NCBI GenBank assembly: GCA_021397845.1
Contig: CM038039.1
Location: 6,007,731 to 6,071,730, forward strand
Source of the DNA: Areca catechu
Lineage: Eukaryota > Streptophyta > Magnoliopsida > Arecales > Arecaceae
Direction: 5' to 3'
Length of the DNA: 64,000 nucleotides
Each line of letters opens with the position of its first letter. Positions within the stretch are counted from its first letter, which is position 1. The notes beneath the pieces are model-generated. The model did not search any database. It was not told where the DNA came from and saw nothing but the letters and a program-made list of their open reading frames with translations. Shown in pieces: positions 22,475 through 33,299 of the stretch. A program made the position numbers and the translations under genes.

Positions 22475-23133
22475 CCTCCAAGTATTTGGTGGGAGTTTTC
22501 TTGATCAAGGTCCATGTCTTCTTCTCAATTGTCACAAGATTGAAATCCTCTAAATTATTAGGTCCATAAAAAAACTAAGCTATGAGATAGCCTGAGTCTT
22601 AGCCTCCCATTAAGTTGGATTGGCAATGAGTCCATAGGTTGGGTGATCATCGACAGTTCTAAAGAACGGGTGGTCATCAGGCAAATGGGATTGCCATTCA
22701 GCATATGATAGCTCAGTGCGACTATCTTAACATGTGGTCAGGTTAGCCGACCAAAGTCAGGCTTGATCATGGGTTAATTAGAAGCATTGAATTTGATCAT
22801 GTTAATTGTTAGACCTAACCAGGACCTTCAATAGGAGGTCCAAAGGTCGATTGTGAGGACCCCTGGGGAAAAATAATTACTAGGAATTGCTTAGAGAAGC
22901 AATCGGTATTGTACCTACCTTTAGATGCATTTGGGTTGGCTGGCCAAAGTCGGGCTCATATGTAGTCTATTGGATTCTAGTAACCGCTAAAGGATAAATG
23001 CTATTCTTCAGATTAGAGTGTAGAGGCTACCAATCTGAATAAAATAGTGGGAGAAACCTTTAGACTAAAAGCCATGTCTTCAGGATTTTAAATAATTCAT
23101 ACACTAATAGGTCTTGTTCTCCTTTTTCAGATA
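22475..23133 (+). other. Copia-1 leader, right part
   Basis: Continues the leader broken at 16908 and runs to the gag ATG at 23134. No ORF of note. Confidence 0.7.
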
Positions 23134-24300
23134 ATGTCGACCACTCTGTTACTTTGGTCATTATTAGATAATGACAAACTATTTGGACCCAACTTTAATA
23201 GCTGGTATCGAGAACTCAGGATAGTCCTAGAGCACGAACATATTCTTTATGTTATAACAGATCCGGCACCTGAGATCCCAGCCCCAATGCTCGTGGCACT
23301 GTCAGGGACACTTACCAAAAGTGGATCTCTGACTGCACCACGGTGCGTTGTATTATGTTGGCTACGATGAACGACGAGTTCAGTTGCAAGTTCTAGGAGG
23401 CCCAGCCAGAAAAAACTCTTTAAAAGTTAAAGGAGTCTTTTAGCATTTCGGATGATACGGAGAGATACCGGATCTCTTCCTCCATCTATAACATGCGCAT
23501 GCATGATGGAGCTTCAGTGACTGATCATGTAATGTACATGATTGAGTTATTTGAGTGCTTAGGCAAACTCGGATGTCCTTTGCATGAGCAGCTTGGCAAA
23601 GACACGATTCTGAATTCTCTGCCCCCTTCCTACCAGGTCTTTCTCAATAATTTTAGAATGAATAGGCCCGTAGTAAACTATCATGGGATGTTAGAATTAC
23701 TGCAGACTTATGAGAGAGACCATAACCTCAACAATGGGTTAATAAATATGGTGGGAGGTTCTGGGGCAGGACGTCATCTCTTTGGAAAAGGGAAGAAAAA
23801 GAAAAAGAAAAAGAAGGTGCCAAGTGCTAGGCCATATCAGACTAGGAGGGTCAAGCCTGACAAGAGCAAGGCGAAGTGCTTCTTCTGTAAGAAGTCGGGT
23901 TATTGGAAGCGGAACTGTTCTGCCTACCTTGCAACTTTGGGCCCGAACAGGCAAAAGAAGGGAAAGCAGCAAAGTGTTGCTGGTCAAGGTATTTATATGA
24001 TAAATCCTTGTAGTTTCTCTATTCATGATACTACTAGCTGGGTATTGGATACCGAAAGTCCTTACCACATTTGCAATTCTATGTAGGGACTTCAAGTTAG
24101 TAGGAGATTTAGAAGTGATGAAAGGTTTTTGAACGTTGGGAATGGAAATCAAGCTCCAGTTCTAGCATTAGGAACTGTTTCTTTGTATTTCAAATCTTGT
24201 ACTATCATTCTTAATGAATGTCATTTTTGTCCTTCTTTTTAGTAAATATCATTTCTGCAGGCCTGTTGGCCAATGATGGTTATGAATTATCAATAAAAAA
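23134..24300 (+). pseudogene. gag: Copia-1 gag and protease, broken
   Basis: The Gag starts with ATG at 23134; KLFGPNFNSWYRELRIVLEH is the usual Copia Gag N-terminal block. A frameshift around 23330-23490 separates it from the second block (DHVMYMIELFECLGKLGCPL, LNSLPPSYQVFLNNF), then a Lys-rich linker and a zinc knuckle CFFCKKSGYWKRNC at about 23878, where the usual His is Tyr. The protease follows, with SWVLDTESPYHICNSM near 24035, where the catalytic D-T-G has become D-T-E, and a TAG after it. Both the knuckle and the protease are therefore altered at functional positions. Confidence 0.88.
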
Positions 24301-24349
24301 AGATATTTGCTACATCACTTTGAGTGGTTCTAATGTGATGAATGGATAA

Positions 24350-25316
24350 TTGAAGAATGGTGTATATGTACTGTCACAGCCTGTTACTATATTGTACGCT
24401 GCTAATAAATGCCCTATGATAGATAAGGTCAGTCATATCTATCTCTGGCATTATAGGCTAGGTCATATAAACAAGAACAGGATAAATAAGTTGGTGGGAG
24501 AAGGTCTCCTAGATCTCATTGAGAGTGAATCCTTGCCAACTTGTGATTCTTGTCTTCTTGAAAAAATGACTTAGTCACTTTTTACTAGAAAAGGTGAAAG
24601 AGCCAGTGATATTCTAAGTCTAGTATGCAGTGATATATGTGGACCTATGAATATCAGTGCAAGAGGTGGATATAGCTATTTCATTACGTTTACAGACGAT
24701 CTTTCGAGATACAGTTATGTCTACCTCATGAGACATAAATTTGAGGTATTTGAAATGTTCAAACATTACTATAATGAAGTTGAAAAATAAACTGGAAAGT
24801 TTATTAAAATCCTTCGATCAGATTGAGGTGGTGAATATCTTTCCAACGAGTTTCTAACTTATCTTGAGGAGAATGAGATTCTCTTTGAATGGACTCCTCC
24901 AGGGATGCCTCAGTTAAATGGCGTGTCTGAAAGGAGAAATCGAACTCTGTTGGACATGGTTCGATCCATGATTGGCTTGGCTGGTCTGCCTAAATCTTTT
25001 TGGGGATTTGCTCTAGAGTCAGCATCCTACCTCCTGAATAGGATTCCAAGTAAGTCCGTTGACAAAACACCATATCAAATATGGACTGGACGGAAGTCGA
25101 CTCTCTCTCACCTTCGGGTTTGGGGGTGTCTGGCTTATATCAAACGTTTCGAAATGGATAAACTAGGACCTAAGTCTGATAGGTATCTTTTTGTTGGGTA
25201 TCCTAAAGAATCCAAAGGGTATTATTTCTATCTACATGAGGAACAAAAGTTCATCAGTTTTAGGGCAACCTTTTTAGAAAGGGAGTACCTTGGTGAAGGC
25301 ACTCAAGCTACTGTGG
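24350..25316 (+). pseudogene. pol: Copia-1 integrase, broken; interrupted at its C-terminal side
   Basis: The pre-integrase zinc region (LWHYRLGHINKNRINKL, CDSCLLEKMT) is at 24440-24570. The catalytic core follows at 24600-25000, with D in CSDICGPM, D in LRSD before a stop, and E in NGVSERRNRTL. The C-terminal part at 25000-25316 includes IWTGRKSTLSHLRVWGCLAY and SKGYYFYL. Stops occur at 24571, 24788 and after LRSD near 24824. The chromodomain element inserted at 25317; the coding trace resumes at 31517. Confidence 0.88.
25312..25316. repeat. Target-site duplication TGTGG, left copy (chromodomain element)
   Basis: TGTGG before the element; TGTTG after it at 31512-31516, one mismatch. Aligning Copia-1 with Copia-2 near 18700 shows the coding trace continues across this point. 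Confidence 0.75.
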
Positions 25317-26880
25317 TGGGGACACCAGGATCAGACACAGATCACTGGATCCCATATGGTTTACTTAGTCATATATCAAAGTTTTGAAAGTTTTGTAATT
25401 GAACCCTGTAATAAGTTGAGGTTAGTTGATTTGTCTCAACCCTCAACCTTAGTCCAATTTTGAGTCCTGTACATCAGTTATGAGTCTAGTATGAGCCCAA
25501 TTTTTGTACAAGAGAGGAGGTCACCCTATTTTGGAGTTCTACTAGGCCACATCCAGGAGTCAGAGGCCACTACATCAGCCCATTGGATTTTATATGACAA
25601 TACAGGATCCAAGATGCTTCCAGAAACCCTGATTCTTTCCAGATATCCTCCAGATGCCCAGATTCCTCCCCAGATGTCAGAGCATAATCCTAAACCAGGG
25701 AATCCATGATTCCAGAGGTCCACCTGCATCCCAACCCAAGGAAATCAAGCCCAGGCACCAAGCTCAAGCCCTAAAGAAGCAAGATTCCATGGAATATTCC
25801 TGCTACCAGGCTACCAGGGCCCCCAGCTTCCAAGAGGCCCAAGCCCATGCGCCAAGCCCCTTTGGGCCGGCCCCTTGCTGCTCCTAGAAGCCCAACATGC
25901 CCTCCTAGGCATCCTTGAAGTGTTGACCAAGTCCAAGAGGTGTCCTTGAGTGGAATAGTCAAAGCATGAAGGGAGAAGGAGAAGACTAGGTCAAATCCTA
26001 ACCTAGTTGGGACTTATGCTCCTAATTATTTTAAGATTTATTTTTCTAACCTATCTAGGAGAGGACTTGTAATCCAAGTGTGTAACCTTAGTTAAAGGAC
26101 ATGGAAACTCTATAAGTACCCCACCCCTCCCCCTCTTATAATTAATTTTTATTCATGATATCAAAACCTGGTAAATTTATTTGAGCTTGCGAGCTTGTGT
26201 TATTTTGCTTTTGTTCTTTGGTTTGTGTTTGTGTTCTCTTGCTTGGCCGAATTCCTTGCTACCCTAGCATCCTTCCATGCCCTAACTCATTACCATCCAA
26301 GCCTTCACATGTCCAAGAAGGAGTGCCCTAGGTCGCCAAGCAAGGAGATCTTCATCAAGCTTCAAGCCGCCCCGCTTCTAAACCCTAACCTGATTCCTTC
26401 TAAACCTAGTTCATTTTCTTTTTCTGACTTGCTGTTTTGATTAACCCTTGATGTTTTGTAGGATCCTCGAGGTATTTCACCTCCCCAGAGGAGGCTCTCC
26501 TTGCCTCCAGGACCGTCCAAATTAGCCATCTAATCAAGGAAACCAAGCTTCATCATCCAGGCTCCAATTAGAGTGCTGTGTGATCTCTTCATTGGAAGTT
26601 CTTCAAATCACTGATTGGTAACATCCTTCCCTTCTTTTAATTTCTGATTTGATGAAGATAAGCTATTCTAATCTGGAAGTTTCTCAATTCTCAGGTTCTG
26701 GTAATTTATTATTTTGCATGAGTTTGCCTGCGATACGATAATTCTTTGTATTGCTAGTCTTTCTGCCAGTTTTTACTTAATTTTGAGAATCTAGCCTGCA
26801 AATAAAATTATAAAAATTATAAAAAAATTATTTTACTATTTTTTATACATGTTTAGCATTCTTAGGGTCATCCCATATCA
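25317..26880 (+). mobile_element. 5' LTR of the chromodomain element
   Basis: TGGGGACACCAGGATCAGA to CATCCCATATCA. TATA-like CTATAAGTACC is at 26110-26120. Confidence 0.88.
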
Positions 26881-26883
26881 GTG

Positions 26884-26895
26884 TGGTATCAGAGT
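26884..26895 (+). other. Primer-binding site of the chromodomain element
   Basis: TGGTATCAGAGT, three bases after the LTR; initiator-Met tRNA type. Confidence 0.8.
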
Positions 26896-27975
26896 GGATT
26901 TAGGATAGTTTTCATTTGTATTAGGATCACAAACCCTAATTTCTGCATCCTGCTAGCTGCATTAGGTATCTATTTTTTATCTAATTTTGACTACATAGGA
27001 ATTTTACTTTTTCATGAGATTTTCTTGAATTGTTCTCTATCTTATCCTCTAATTTATAAAAATTTTTAAGTAATTTTATAGAAAATTTAATTCATTAAAA
27101 CTCAGCATCTTAGAAATCCTAACAAAATCCTGAAATTTCTACAGCAGTCTGAAACCCCTAGGATTTGCATCATTATTTGATTTTTTTTTTGCATAAAATT
27201 TGGTAGGTGTTATCATCATTATCCATCCTCTGTCCTAGAATTTTTCTGAATTTTTTATGCATCTATATCTATGTCAATATCTATATCATCTTTTAATTTC
27301 CTAATTTCTGCTATTCCTGCATACTTAACTCAACCTAACCTAATCAACTTTCACACACCCTAATCCCAAGCCCAATTTGATTGCTAACCTAATCAACCTA
27401 AACCTAATTTATTATTCCATAAAATATATATATAATATTTTTATTTTTTTGATTGTTTTAGATTGCATCAGGGCTCATTGTATGTTCATCATCTCTTTAA
27501 ATCGATCTTAAGGGCAACTCAATATTTCAGATCAGGGCAGGAGGTCATAACCTGTCCTGGGCCCAAAACAACCATCTAGCATTTCCACCCAAACCTTAAT
27601 TAAAATTAATTATATCTAATTTGCCCTAGTGGGCTAGGTGACACCCAACAGGTTGGGTCCGAACCGTGTGGGCCAACTAGTGCATTTAATCCTTTAGCTA
27701 TTACTGAAAGCTGGTGTCTAAGGCTGGGGGTCCAGAGTCAAACGATCTAAGTGGACTGGTGGTTTATAATTAGGACCTTGTGATAAGCAAGGGGAGCCTC
27801 CCACCACCCCACCCCCTACCTAGCCAGTGAAAGGATTAGCTACTGGGTTAAGTGTAAGTTGAGTTGACCCATTCAGTTTTGGCTCTAGGTCTAGGAAACC
27901 CTAGATTGTACTAGCCCAGTTCTTTTTGCATGCTTAGCTGCACCATTCCATTTTGATTGCTAGATTGATTGTAGC
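26896..27975 (+). other. Leader of the chromodomain element
   Basis: About 1.08 kb, AT-rich at first and mixed later. No ORF worth calling; T-runs near 27180 and 27440. Confidence 0.6.
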
Positions 27976-29259
27976 ATGACCACTAGACTAGGAACCCAAT
28001 ACCAAAAGTCTACACCCCAACCCAACTCAACTATGGATCCCAATTTTGAGGCTTTCATAAAAGCCATGAATGAACAGATGGTTGCCCAATTAACCACCCA
28101 GATCCACCAATCCAACACCCAAACCCAAAATCAGTTAGCTCAAATGGACCTCAAACATGATCAAACCCAAAATCAGTTAGCTTAGATGGATCGCAAACAT
28201 GATCAAACCCAAAATCAGCTTGTCCAGTTGACCACTCAACTCAACCAGATAACCCAAGCACACAACCAAACAACCACTAGGATCGACCAATTAACCACTA
28301 GTCTTGACCAAGTAGGAGATCGGTTAGGAACCCTAGACAAGACCCATAGGGCTAAACCCATAACCCTTAGTCAGCCTGAGCCCAATAGGATTAGTACCAT
28401 TAGATATGAACCTAGTGTTAGTCAGGAACACCTTAGCCAACCCACCCTTGTCACCCCAGTCATTAGTCAGTTTTTCCTTAGTCTACTCTCTCTTACCACC
28501 TCATTGGTTCATCCAAATGACCTTGAAGAGAAGATATATGAGGCTAACCCAAGCTTAGTGGAACAGTATGAGGAGGAAGAAGAGGAATTCCCCATAGATG
28601 ACCTAGGATTAGTTGACCCTAACCATACTCAGGTAGAAACCAACCAAGAATTAGTTGACCAAGTAGATAACCAAGTAGAAGACCACCCAACATTAGTTGA
28701 ACCTGACCACACCCAAGCTGAACCGGTAGTAGAAGATCATTTAGAGGAAGAGAATCCAATTGTAGAGCCTAGTCCTGAATTTCCTGAGCCAAAAGAATTT
28801 ATTAAGGACTTGATTTTTTATCAGTACCCTCAAGATGAATTCACTCTTTTGACTCCCATTGATCTCTTCCCCAAAATTAGTGACCCATTTTTCCATCATG
28901 CCAACCCAATAGATATACCTCATCCTCATAAGATCAACCTCATTAGTATAGGACTTATCCCTGAAACACCTTCTTGTCTCCTAGTCTATCCAATTAACCC
29001 CGAACCCTTTTCTTACTTTCCATCCAATCAGACTAACCCTGAACCCACCTCTTATTTTCTATCATTTCTAGAAACTTCTTCTATTTTCTTTACTATTAGG
29101 TTGTATTTTATAGAAATTTGCATGATGCATTCATTCTTTAAGCATGTCATATTTGCATCTTACTTTAGAAGAACCCTTTGGCACCTAATAGGAGTACATA
29201 GTAAGTTCTCATGTGCATGCCATGCTAGGGTCAAACCTAAAGAGTCTATAATCTGTTAG
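27976..29259 (+). pseudogene. Gag-like ORF of the chromodomain element, one stop
   Basis: Open from ATG 27976 to the stop at 29257 except for one TAG at 28183. The start, MTTRLGTQYQKS, resembles the basic start of chromovirus Gag. It is followed by a Gln/Asn/Thr-rich region with three 14-residue repeats (QTQNQLAQMDLKHD; 42 bp each, 28121-28240), a coiled-coil-like Thr/Gln stretch to about 28350, and an acidic region around 28570-28790 (EEEEEFPIDD). The TAG falls where the sister repeat has CAA, suggesting a C-to-T change in a former CAG or CAA. No Retrotrans_gag core or CCHC knuckle is visible, so function is uncertain. Confidence 0.65.
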
Positions 29260-29321
29260 GTTTTGTCCCTTAGAGTCCAATAAAATTTTCTTTGATAAGA
29301 AAGTCTAGTCGAGTCTATTAG

Positions 29322-29891
29322 GTGTTAGTTGAGTCCAGTAAATCCATAGCCCCGAATTATCTGTCCACACATGCACTGACCTCTGTACAGCATTTGCATC
29401 CGAAAATTAGTCAAGAGCTGAACATAATTAATAAACTAAATAATAACTTGGCTAATTCCCAAAAGAAAGATAAAAATTTTTATGCAGAGAAATATGTGAC
29501 TGTAAAGAAATTTTCTGCTCGCGAAGCTGGCCCATCCAAAATAATGAATAGTAGTAGACCCAATACCTATGTGCCTGAGATATCACCTGATTTAGGTATT
29601 AGCTCCACTTTCATCATCTTAGACTTTGTAAAGTCTAGGGAGCCAGCAGTGATACCCAGCAAGCCCCTTGAGCCACTTCCTTTCTTTGTGAGTGAACCCA
29701 TCCCAGAGTGACCACATACAATTTGGCCTTTTGGTGAGGTAAAGATTGAGAGAACTATGGACGATCTAGCTATCGGCACCTGGAATAGAGATTGTCAGCA
29801 ATATTTGGTTCGGTGGCAAGGTTGGCCAGAATCTAAGGACTCGTGGAACACTGGTGCGGATCTGCAGCACCTCAACCCTAACCCTTCTTGA
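29322..29891 (+). pseudogene. Terminal ORF with chromodomain
   Basis: A single frame runs from ATG 29322 to TGA 29889, broken by one TGA at 29709. The last part, 29757-29888, reads MDDLAIGTWNRDCQQYLVRW followed by QGWPESKDSWNTGADLQHLN. YLVRWxGW and the spaced SW match the aromatic-cage region of a chromodomain, which in chromoviruses sits at the integrase C-terminus and guides integration to certain chromatin (known). The upstream 390 bp (KKFSAREAGPSK, DFVKSREPAVIPSKPL) are not recognisable. The integrase core that should precede the domain is gone. Confidence 0.72.
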
Positions 29892-29946
29892 GCCAAATTG
29901 ACCCATACTCGACGAGGTCGAGTTCCTCCCATCTCGGAAGAATTGG

Positions 29947-31511
29947 TGGGGACACCAGGATCAGAAACATATCACTAGATCCCATATGATTTACTTAGTC
30001 ATGTGTCAAAGTTTTGAAAGTTTTGTAATTGAGCCCTGTAATAAATTGAGGTTAGTTGATTTGTCTCAACCCTCAATCTTAGTCCAGTTTTGAGTCCTAT
30101 ACATCAGTTATGAGTCTAGTATGAGCCCAATTTTTGTACAAGAGAGGAAGTCACCCTATTTTGGAGTTCCACCAGGCCACATCCAGGAGTCAGAGGCCAC
30201 TACTTTAGCCTATTGGATTTTGTGTGACAACCCAGGATCCAAGATGCTTCCAGAAATCCTGATTCTTTCCAGATGTCCTACACATGCCCAGATTCCTTTC
30301 CAAATGCCAGAGTATATTCCTAAACTAGGGCATCCATGATTCCAGAGGTCCACCTACATCCCAACCCAAGGAAGTCAAGCCCAGGTGCCAAGCTCAAGCC
30401 CTAAAGAAGCAAGATTCCATGGAATACTCCTGCTACCAGGCTACCAGGCCCCCCAGCTTCCAAGAGGCCCAAGCCCATGCGCCAAGCCCCTTTGGACTGG
30501 CCCCTTGCTACCCCTAGAAGCCCAACACACCCTCCTAGGCATCCTTAAAGTGTTGACCAAGTCCAAGAGGTGTCCTTGAGTGGAATAGTCAAAGCATGAA
30601 GGGAGAAGGAGAAGACTAGGTCAAATCCTAACCAAGTTGGGACTTATGCTTCTAATTATTTTAAGATTTATTTTTCTAACCTAGCTAGGAGAGGACTTGT
30701 AACCCAAGTGTATAACCCTAGTCAGAGGACATGGAAACTCTATAAATACCCCACCCCTCCCCCTCTTGTAATCAATTTTTATTCATGATATCAAAACCCT
30801 GGTAAATTTATTTGAACTTGCGAGCTTGTGTTATTTTGCTTTTGTTCTTTGGTTTGTGTTTGTATTCTCTTGCTTGGCCAAATTCCTTGCTGCTATAGCA
30901 TCCTTCCATGCCCTAACTCACTGCCATCCAAGCCTTCACACATCCAAGAAGGAGTGCCCTAGGTTGCCAAGCAAGGAGATATTCATCAAGCTTCAAGTCA
31001 TCCTATTTCTAAACCCTAACCTGATTCCTTCTAAATCTAGTTCATTTTCTTTTTCTTACTTGCTATTTTGATTGACCCTTGACATTTTACAGGATCCCCG
31101 AGATGTTTTACCTTCCCAGAGGAGGCTTTCCTTGCCTCCAGGACTGCCCAAATTAGCCATTTAATCAAGAAAACTAAGCTTCATCATCCAGGCTCCAATC
31201 AGAGTGCTGTATGATCTCTTCATCGAAAGTTCTTCAAATCACTGATTGGTAACATCCTTCCCTTCTTTTAGTTTCTGATTTGATGAAGATAAGCTATCAT
31301 AATCTGGGAGTTTCTCAATTCTCGGGTCCTGGTAATTTATTATTTTGCATGAGTTTGCCTACGATACGATGATTCTTCGCATTGCTAGTCCTTCCATTAG
31401 TTCTTACTTAATTTTGGAAATCTAGCCTGCAAATAAAATTATAAAAATTATTAAAAAAATAGTTTACTATTTTTCATGCATGTTTAGCAATTTTAGAGTC
31501 ATCCCGTATCA
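29947..31511 (+). mobile_element. 3' LTR of the chromodomain element
   Basis: TGGGGACACCAGGATCAGA to CATCCCGTATCA; matches 25317-26880. TATA TATAAATACC is at 30741. Confidence 0.88.
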
Positions 31512-31516
31512 TGTTG
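31512..31516. repeat. Target-site duplication TGTTG, right copy (chromodomain element)
   Basis: One mismatch to TGTGG at 25312. Confidence 0.75.
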
Positions 31517-33288
31517 AGATTGAACTTGGGGAAGTTCAGTAGATAGAAGAACCTTCTCACTCTAAGACCACTATAGAACTGGATTTGATTAGATCAGATC
31601 CAGAGCCCATGATGCATCCATTAAGGAGATTTGGTAGAGTACCATGTCAACCGAACAGATACTATGATTTCTTGGTTCAGGACGTTGATCCTGTTGAACT
31701 TGATGAGAACAATGAGGATTCAATCACCTATATGGATGCAATGACAAGGTCTAATTCTGAGTCATGGTTGGGAGCCATAAAATCTGAAATGAAGTTCATG
31801 GAAATCAACAATATATGGACATTGGTTGATCCACCTAAAGGGATAAAATCCATTGGGTGCAAATAGATCTTTAAGCAAAAGCATGGCGCAGATGGGCAGG
31901 TAGAGACCTATAAAGCTCGTCTGGTTGCAAAGGGATATCGTCAGCATTATGGTATTGACTATGACGAGACATTTTCTCCTGTTACAATGCTCAAGTCCAT
32001 TCGGATTATGCTTGCTTTGGCAGCATATTTAGACTATGAAATCTGGCAAATAGATGTCCGAACAGCTTTCTTAAATGGTGAGCTGGAAGAGGTGTATATG
32101 ATGCAGCCTGAAGGGTTCACATCCATAGATGAGTCTAAAGTATGCAAGCTTCAAAGATCCATTTATGGACTGAAGCAGGCTTCTCGGAGTTGGAACATGT
32201 GCTTTGATAAATGTATTAAGACGTATGGCTTTGTTAGAAACAAAGAGAAACCTTGTATATATAAATAGGCAAACGGTTATGTAGTTGTATTTCTTGTTTT
32301 GTATGTGGATGACATTCTCCTAATCGAAAATGATATTCCAGCATTACAAGGAATAAAGGTCTGGCTTTCATCTCAATTCTCTATGAAAGACTTGGGTGAA
32401 GCCTTATTCATACTGGGTATGAAGATCTATAGAGATAGATCTAAGAGGCTTCTGGGACTGTCCCAATCTATATACATAGATACTGTGTCGAAGCGGTTTA
32501 GCATGAAAAATTTCAAAAGGGGCTATCTTTCGATAGGTCATGGAATTACTCTTTTCAAGAAGGATTGTGCGACAACTCCTGAGAAAAGAGAGCATATGAG
32601 TAGGATTCCAAACGCTTCGACAGTGGGTTCTATTATGCATGCTATGATGTGTACTAGACCAGACATGGCATACTAACTAGGATAGTGAGCAGATACCAGT
32701 CTGATCCAGGTGAAGCTTATTGGAAAGTTGCTGAGAGCATCCTTAAGTATTTAAGAAATACTAAGGACCAATGGCTTATTTATGAAGATTCTGACTTAAA
32801 ACTTGTAAGGTACACTGACTCCAGTTTTCAGTTAGATGGATATGAGAGCAAAAATATGTCTGGTTTTGTGTTTACCCTTAATGATGGAGCTATCTACTGA
32901 AAAAGTTTCAAGCAGCATATAGTGACTGATTCTATTTGCGAGGCAGAGTATATTGCGGCATTGGATGCAGCAAAGGAGGCTGTGTGGTTGTGGAAGTTCC
33001 TTGGCCAATTGGGAGTGGCACCTTTCTTAGATGGTCCTATTTTGGTGTATTGTGATAGCACTGAAGCCATAGCTCAAGCCAAAAGTCAAAGTCACATCAG
33101 TGAACTAAACATATTCTATGTCATTATCACCTTGTCCAGAAGATCATTGAACGAGATGACATCAAGCTTCTGAAGATCGATAGAAAGGAGAACTTGGCCG
33201 ACCCCTTCATTAAAGCCATTGGAATTCAAGAGTTCGACGACTGTAAATGGAAGATGGGAATTAGATTCTGTTCTGATTGGCTTTAGTC
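31517..33288 (+). pseudogene. pol: Copia-1 RT and RNase H, broken
   Basis: RT runs from about 31690: WTLVDPPKGIKSIGCK then TAG, VETYKARLVAKGYRQHYGID, YDETFSPVTMLKSIRIMLAL, IDVRTAFLNGELEEVYMMQP, SIYGLKQASRSWNM, then LYVDDILLIEND with the YVDD catalytic pair intact. RNase H covers 32690-33250: YQSDPGEAYWKVAESILKYL, YTDSSFQLDGYESKNMSGF, TDSICEAEYIAALDAAKEAV, VYCDSTEAIAQA, and ends LADPFIKAIG. Stops at 31864, 32266, 32674 and after GAIY near 32898 break the frame. It ends just before the polypurine tract. Confidence 0.92.
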
Positions 33289-33289
33289 C

Positions 33290-33299
33290 AGGTGGGAGT
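33290..33299 (+). other. Copia-1 polypurine tract
   Basis: AGGTGGGAGT immediately before the 3' LTR; the usual primer for plus-strand DNA synthesis. Confidence 0.85.

Larger units (their letters stand above)
25317..31511 (+). mobile_element. Non-autonomous LTR element with gag-like ORF and chromodomain
   Basis: Two LTRs of 1564 and 1565 bp flank a short 3.07-kb internal region with an initiator-Met-type primer-binding site. The internal region holds a gag-like coiled-coil ORF and, at its end, a chromodomain as found at the C-terminus of integrase in chromovirus Gypsy elements. No protease, RT, RNase H or integrase core is seen. By eye about 21 differences lie in the first 290 bp of the LTR pair. 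Confidence 0.85.
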
